Shown here piece by piece: positions 60,388-64,000 of a DNA stretch of 64,000 nt (position 1 is the stretch's first letter; the number at the start of each line of letters is the position of its first letter). The position numbers and the translations under genes were made by a program. Source of the DNA: Halomicrococcus gelatinilyticus (GTDB taxonomy: Archaea > Halobacteriota > Halobacteria > Halobacteriales > Haladaptataceae). The notes beneath the pieces are model-generated. The model worked only from the letters and a program-made list of their open reading frames with translations. It was not told the DNA's origin and searched no databases. The stretch is taken from positions 2,480,001 to 2,544,000 of the forward strand of contig CP100465.1 in NCBI GenBank assembly GCA_024227995.1, given 5' to 3'.

Positions 60388-61404
60388 ATGGACCCCGAGT
60401 TCGTCTTCGAGCTACGGACGTGCCGGTGGGCCGAGCGGTCCTGGCCCCCGGAGGGGACGCAGGACGTCGTGGTGGCCCGGCAACTCGGGACGAAGCGCCG
60501 TCGCTGGGACACCGTCGTCGTCGAGGTGGACGCGGACGCGCTCGCGCGACGCGGCCGGTTCGGTCGGCGACGGCTCGACTCCGACCTGCTCCACGTCGTG
60601 CGGAACGCACCCGCCGAGTGGGCGTGGTACCGGGACGCGCTGCCGGACCCCGGCTACCCGTGGCGGTACGTCCGCGAGACGATCCACCGCGCGGACGACC
60701 GCGGCGTCCTCGACGTGCGAAAGCAGGGCAACCGCCTCCAGATCCGCCGCCGCTACCGCTATCCCGACTGGGTCGAACGGATCGTCGCCATCGAGAACAA
60801 GCCCGACCTGGACGCGAGCGCCGCCCGGGCCCTGCGGGGCCAACTCGAACGCGACGTGGCGCTGTCGCTCGCCGACGAGGTGTGGGTCGCGACGCGCTCG
60901 ACCGGCGACCGGATCGAGCCCGCGCTGCTGGAGGAGATGCCGGTGGAGGCCGGCATCCTCACGATCGACGGCGGCGACGCCGAGGTGGCGTGGTACCCCC
61001 GGTCGCTCGACGTGGACGCGCCTGGGACGGACATTCTGGAACGCCCCGACGGCGGCAAGTACGACCAGTCGGCGGCGCGCTTCGAGTACGTCCCCGGCGA
61101 GGAGAAACGGGCGAAGCGGCTCGAAATCGCCGAGCGCGCCTACGAGCGCGGCTGGCGGTCGTACACGAAGACGATGCGCCCCGACTGCCGGCACTTCCAG
61201 CTCCGCCACGAGGACGCGACGATGCTACCCTACTGCGGGGCGAAGGGACGCTGCCAGACCGCCGCGGAGTGCTCGCAGTCCTGTTCGCGATTCGAGCCCG
61301 AACCGCCGGCGTGGCGCCAGTACGGGTGGCCCATCGACGGCGGGCCGGGGAAGGGCATCCAGCGGCTGCTGGAGCAGCGGCGCGAGCGCGAACGGCCGTC
61401 CTAG
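60388..61404 (+). CDS. DUF5787 protein, possible PD-(D/E)XK nuclease with cysteine cluster
   Basis: A 338-residue haloarchaeal protein of the DUF5787 family. VFELRTCRWAE (6-16) has a Glu on a first helix and Cys12; WVERIVAIENKPDLD (128-142) has the ExK pattern (E136, K138) of PD-(D/E)XK nucleases; five cysteines lie near the end (C267, C283, C289, C295, C299; CGAKGRCQTAAECSQSC). One N-terminal and several C-terminal cysteines around such a core resemble the iron-sulfur staple of Cas4/AddB-type nucleases. Enzyme activity is inferred; the family has no assigned function known to me. Confidence 0.8.
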   Translation: MDPEFVFELRTCRWAERSWPPEGTQDVVVARQLGTKRRRWDTVVVEVDADALARRGRFGRRRLDSDLLHVVRNAPAEWAWYRDALPDPGYPWRYVRETIHRADDRGVLDVRKQGNRLQIRRRYRYPDWVERIVAIENKPDLDASAARALRGQLERDVALSLADEVWVATRSTGDRIEPALLEEMPVEAGILTIDGGDAEVAWYPRSLDVDAPGTDILERPDGGKYDQSAARFEYVPGEEKRAKRLEIAERAYERGWRSYTKTMRPDCRHFQLRHEDATMLPYCGAKGRCQTAAECSQSCSRFEPEPPAWRQYGWPIDGGPGKGIQRLLEQRRERERPS

Positions 61405-61408
61405 ACGG

Positions 61409-61909
61409 TTACTCCGAGGTCTCGACGTCGATCTCCTCGCGCGGTGCGGCGAGTCTGAACGTCGGGACGGTGCGGTAGACGACCTCGACGACCCCCTTCC
61501 GCTTGAGTCCCTGGAGCGCCGAGCGCACGTCGTCGGCGCTCGGGTCGACGCCGAACTCCTCGCGGAGGTCGTGCAGCACGGAGACGACGCTCTGGGAACG
61601 CTCGTCCGGGCCGGCGACGACCGCGAACACCTGCTGCTGGAGCTCCGGCACCCGGATGACGCTCGGCACGTCCTCGCCCTCGTCGGCCTCCATGCCGGGT
61701 TCGACGTCGACGAGGTCGTTCGCCTCCGTCGTCGCCCGGATGTAACTGTCCTCGTCGCGGTAGTAGTAGTCCTTCAGTTCGTTCTCGAGGTACTGGTGCA
61801 CCTCGCTGCCGCTCTCTAGCTCCCACCGCTCCTGGAGTTCGCTGTTCTTCGTCGGTTGCAGTTCGACCAGGTCGGCGAGTCGCTCGCGCGCCTCCTCGGA
61901 CAGCGTCAT
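61409..61909 (-). CDS. DUF5797 HTH protein
   Basis: A 166-residue haloarchaeal protein: SEEARERLADLVELQPTKNSELQERWELESGSEVHQYLENELKDYYYRDEDSYIRAT is a winged-helix pattern, and the C-terminal part (ADDVRSALQGLKRKGVVEVVYRTVPTFRLA) reads like a second one. It matches DUF5797 from memory. Convergent with DUF5787 (4 bp between stops). A TATA-like AAATAACCC is about 20-28 nt upstream. Confidence 0.8.
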   Translation of the reverse strand: MTLSEEARERLADLVELQPTKNSELQERWELESGSEVHQYLENELKDYYYRDEDSYIRATTEANDLVDVEPGMEADEGEDVPSVIRVPELQQQVFAVVAGPDERSQSVVSVLHDLREEFGVDPSADDVRSALQGLKRKGVVEVVYRTVPTFRLAAPREEIDVETSE

Positions 61910-62123
61910 CGTTCGGCCCTTTGGTGTCGGGTTATTTGCCTGTTCCGAAGGCGTCCATGGTCGCCGGAGGTAGCGCTTCCGTCGGGAGAGTGGGTCGCAA
62001 TCCGTCGAATCCGCCAACTCGCGCCGTCGAACTCCTCCAGGTGGTGCGTTGCCACGCCACATCCTTCCGGGAGCACCGAGCCGAAAAACACTTTAGTCCC
62101 ATAATTATATCTAATTACGACTC
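61910..62123. promoter_or_regulatory. Divergent promoter region of DUF5797 and the PAPS reductase-like gene
   Basis: 214 bp without a gene. CACTTTAGTCC (62089-62099) lies 25-35 nt before the ATG at 62124. A very AT-rich stretch (ATAATTATATCTAATTA, 62101-62117) follows it immediately before the start codon. Confidence 0.45.
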
Positions 62124-63095
62124 ATGCCGCAAGACTTCCCCGACTACCTCGACGTCGACTACGAAGCAGGCGAAGGCGAGGACCCTGCCGACTACCCCGC
62201 ACTCGAGGACAAGATCGAGAAGGCTATCGAGGTCACCCGCGAGGGACTCGAACAGTACGAGAACCCCGTCGTCATGTGGACCGGCGGCAAGGACTCGACG
62301 CTCACGCTCTACTTCATCAAGGAGGTCGCCGAGCGGTTCGACCTCGACGTTCCCCCGGCGGTGTTCATCGACCACTTCCAGCACTTCGACGCCATCCACG
62401 ACTTCGTCGACCGCTGGGCAGACGAGTGGGGTCTGGAGGTCATCTACGCGCGCAACGAGGACGTCGGCGCGTACGCCGACGAGCACGACCTCGAACCGGG
62501 CGACGACATCCCCGTCGACGCGCTCGACGAGCAGAACCAGCACCACATCCGGAACCTGCTGGAGTACGAGGACGACGAGTTCCCGTTCCTGCTGGACACC
62601 TACGTCGGCAACCACCTGCTGAAGACGGTCGCCCTGAACAACGCGCTGGAGGAGTACGACGTCGACGGCGTCATCTCCGGCGTCCGCTGGGACGAACAGG
62701 AGGCCCGCGCCGACGAGACGTTCTTCAGCCCGCGCCACGACCCCGACATCTACCCGCCCCACGACCGCATCCAGCCGATTCTCCAGTTCGACGAGGCCGC
62801 GGTCTGGGACGCCTTCTGGAACTTCGTCGTCCCCGACACGGTCGCCGGCTACCCGGACGAGGGCTACGTGCCGGAGTCCGACGACGACCTGCCGAACGAC
62901 CTCACCCAGGACGACATCCCCGTCTCCCCGAAGTACTTCGCCGGCTTCCGCTCGCTCGGTAGCGAGGTCTCGACCGAGAAGAGCGCCCAGGAACCGGCGT
63001 GGCTGCAGGACATCGAGAACACGACCGAGCGCGCGGGCCGCGCCCAGGACAAGGAGGACCTGATGGAGCGCCTGCGCGACCTCGGCTACATGTAA
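62124..63095 (+). CDS. Phosphoadenosine phosphosulfate reductase family protein
   Basis: A 323-residue PP-loop protein: VVMWTGGKDSTLTLYFIKEVAER carries the SGGKDS-like loop (TGGKDS), VFIDHFQHFDAIHDFVDRWADEWG follows, and GVISGVRWDEQEARADETFFSPRHDP with RIQPILQF is the substrate region seen in CysH/CysD proteins. It lacks the C-terminal KRTECGLH catalytic cysteine motif of true PAPS reductases, so it may be an ATP sulfurylase-like or tRNA-thiolation-type enzyme. Function within sulfur metabolism is likely but unassigned. Confidence 0.85.
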   Translation: MPQDFPDYLDVDYEAGEGEDPADYPALEDKIEKAIEVTREGLEQYENPVVMWTGGKDSTLTLYFIKEVAERFDLDVPPAVFIDHFQHFDAIHDFVDRWADEWGLEVIYARNEDVGAYADEHDLEPGDDIPVDALDEQNQHHIRNLLEYEDDEFPFLLDTYVGNHLLKTVALNNALEEYDVDGVISGVRWDEQEARADETFFSPRHDPDIYPPHDRIQPILQFDEAAVWDAFWNFVVPDTVAGYPDEGYVPESDDDLPNDLTQDDIPVSPKYFAGFRSLGSEVSTEKSAQEPAWLQDIENTTERAGRAQDKEDLMERLRDLGYM

Positions 63096-63328
63096 CCGTC
63101 GGCTGCTTCGCTCACTGATTCTTTCGTCGCAGTCCGTCGCTTCGCCAGGCGCACCGCCGCCCGATGCCGTTCACACCGCGGTACCTGTCGCTGCGATGTC
63201 TGTTCGTCGTGGACGTGCGTGAAGCCTCGTTGGCACCGGCGAACGGGGTAGCCGAACGTGGTGGCCGACGACGCACCTAAAATAATCACGAACAAGACCT
63301 TTATTCCTCGTCGTTGTAGCCGGTTGTC
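63096..63328. promoter_or_regulatory. Intergenic region after the PAPS reductase-like gene
   Basis: 233 bp. CTAAAATAATC (63277-63287) and CTTTATT (63299-63305) are TATA-like; the second is 24-30 nt before the ATG at 63329. No RNA gene or repeat seen. Confidence 0.4.
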
Positions 63329-63712
63329 ATGATGGACGACGATGCCGCTAGCGTGATTGACGACACAGTTGCACGGGTCGACTCATCGGACGGCGCACCG
63401 TCGCGTACCTCCAGCTCCCTCCGCCCGACGCTTACCGTCGAGAACGCGACCAGTTGCCCCGGTCTGTCGCCTCGTGGACCTCCCGTCGCGGACCGACCGA
63501 ACCGCGTCGAAACGTCGGGACAGGACTTCGCCTCCGGTCCGTCGTCTTCGGGTCGTTTCGCCGGGGACCTGCCGTCACGGCGGCGCTCCGACGAAGGCAG
63601 GCCCGAACGCTGCTTTCCTGGAATATTTGGCACGGAGGTGATGATAAACTTAATGCGAGCGTACAGTGACGTCTCCCATATCGCAGAGACCTCAACTACG
63701 GCACAGCCATGA
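63329..63712 (+). CDS. Hypothetical Ser/Pro/Arg-rich protein upstream of a DUF7344 gene
   Basis: A 127-codon frame beginning MMDDDAASVIDDTVARVDSSDG. Its composition (many S, P, R; few hydrophobics) is unlike neighbouring proteins and no domain is recognised. In favour: a TATA-like box at the exact leaderless distance, and a stop (TGA) that overlaps the ATG of the next gene. Against: a frame on the other strand is equally long and the product looks disordered. It may be a decayed gene. Confidence 0.4.
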   Translation: MMDDDAASVIDDTVARVDSSDGAPSRTSSSLRPTLTVENATSCPGLSPRGPPVADRPNRVETSGQDFASGPSSSGRFAGDLPSRRRSDEGRPERCFPGIFGTEVMINLMRAYSDVSHIAETSTTAQP

Positions 63713-64000
63713 CACTGACTGATCCGGAGCGTGACCGCCCGTCGGACCTCGACGAGAGTCAGATTCACAACGTCCTCCGCAACGAGCGTCGGCGTCGGAC
63801 CATCGAAGCGCTCCGGGAGAACGACGGGACGTTTACGGTGGACGAACTCGCCGAACACATCGCAACGCTGGAGAGCGACGAGTCGCCCGCCCCGCGGAAG
63901 GTGCGCAAGAGCGTCTACGTCTCCCTCCACCAGACCCATCTACCGAAACTGGACGACCTCGGCATCGTCGAGTACGACCAGCAGTCGAAGGAGCTACGGC
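63709..64000 (+). CDS. DUF7344 winged-helix protein, 5' part
   Basis: Starts MTLTDPERDRPSDLDESQIH and runs off the window after 97 codons. It matches the DUF7344 module seen at 25862: VLRNERRRRTIEALRENDGTFTVDELAEHIA and VYVSLHQTHLPKLDDLGIVEYDQQSKEL. ATG overlaps the stop of the preceding frame. GATAAACTTAATG (63645-63657) could supply its own promoter with a short leader. The C-terminus is not visible. Confidence 0.85.
   Translation, partial: MTLTDPERDRPSDLDESQIHNVLRNERRRRTIEALRENDGTFTVDELAEHIATLESDESPAPRKVRKSVYVSLHQTHLPKLDDLGIVEYDQQSKELR

Noticed and set aside
63301..63939. 212-codon minus-strand frame at the right end
   Set aside because: It runs opposite the clear DUF7344 gene and has no recognisable domain or promoter.

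Overview
The window is a chromosomal stretch of a haloarchaeon (class Halobacteria). The signs are very high GC, strongly acidic proteins, start codons lying 25-35 nt after TATA-like boxes (leaderless mRNAs), and families largely confined to haloarchaea (HalOD1, the Bat-type HTH_10 regulator, DUF7344, DUF5787, archaeosortase A with a PGF-CTERM protein). I do not see enough to name a genus. There is no insertion sequence, integrase, CRISPR array or rRNA. One tRNA gene, tRNA-Ser(CGA), is present.

Layout. 1-7.8 kb: end of a type II NADH dehydrogenase-like gene, a NAD-kinase-like protein without the GGDG motif, a CBS-ParB fusion protein, a winged-helix zinc regulator, and a divergent ABC-2 exporter operon that ends with its own small HTH regulator and has two near-perfect palindromes around its promoter. 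8-18.6 kb: the branched-chain amino acid locus leuA, ilvB, ilvN, ilvC, a small repeat protein, leuC, leuD, leuB, with ilvD convergent. Its coding junctions from ilvB onward overlap by 4 to 8 bp. leuA carries an apparent +1 frameshift in a G7 run, and ilvB is preceded by a candidate leader peptide whose stop codon lies in a perfect hairpin. 18.7-30.5 kb: surface and membrane proteases, a coiled-coil protein, a DNA glycosylase, several haloarchaeal regulators, nikR, an S66 peptidase and a CBS pair. 30.6-35.8 kb: tRNA-Ser, moxR and a DUF4129/DUF7269/DUF58/membrane-protein operon on the opposite strand.

36-42.3 kb: a complete seven-gene Mrp/Mnh Na+/H+ antiporter operon (A to G). Six genes are joined by tight overlaps; the E-F junction has been expanded by a 48-bp tandem repeat. 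42.4-55.5 kb: rhomboid protease, endonuclease V, SDR, glycerate 2-kinase, an Azf-like dehydrogenase, a membrane J-domain protein, a MarR-like regulator divergent from archaeosortase A, a phosphoesterase, lipid kinase, FAD oxidoreductase, Nudix hydrolase and M20 amidohydrolase. 55.8-64 kb: an NhaC antiporter with a small TRAM-like partner, a Tat-exported protein with stacked palindromes in its promoter, a uS10 paralogue, an Ap4A-type Nudix hydrolase, a PGF-CTERM surface protein (a likely substrate of the archaeosortase in this window), a DUF5787 protein that looks like a nuclease with a cysteine cluster, a DUF5797 regulator, a PAPS-reductase-family protein, and the start of a DUF7344 regulator.

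The genes fall into three physiological themes: branched-chain amino acid synthesis (a nearly complete valine/leucine pathway), Na+/H+ homeostasis (Mnh and NhaC), and cell-surface processing (ArtA, SppA, rhomboid, M50-like, HExxH surface protein). The most promising undescribed features are regulatory: the ilvB leader, the palindromic operators, leaderless mini-ORFs overlapping main starts, and the repeat-bridged mnhE-mnhF junction.
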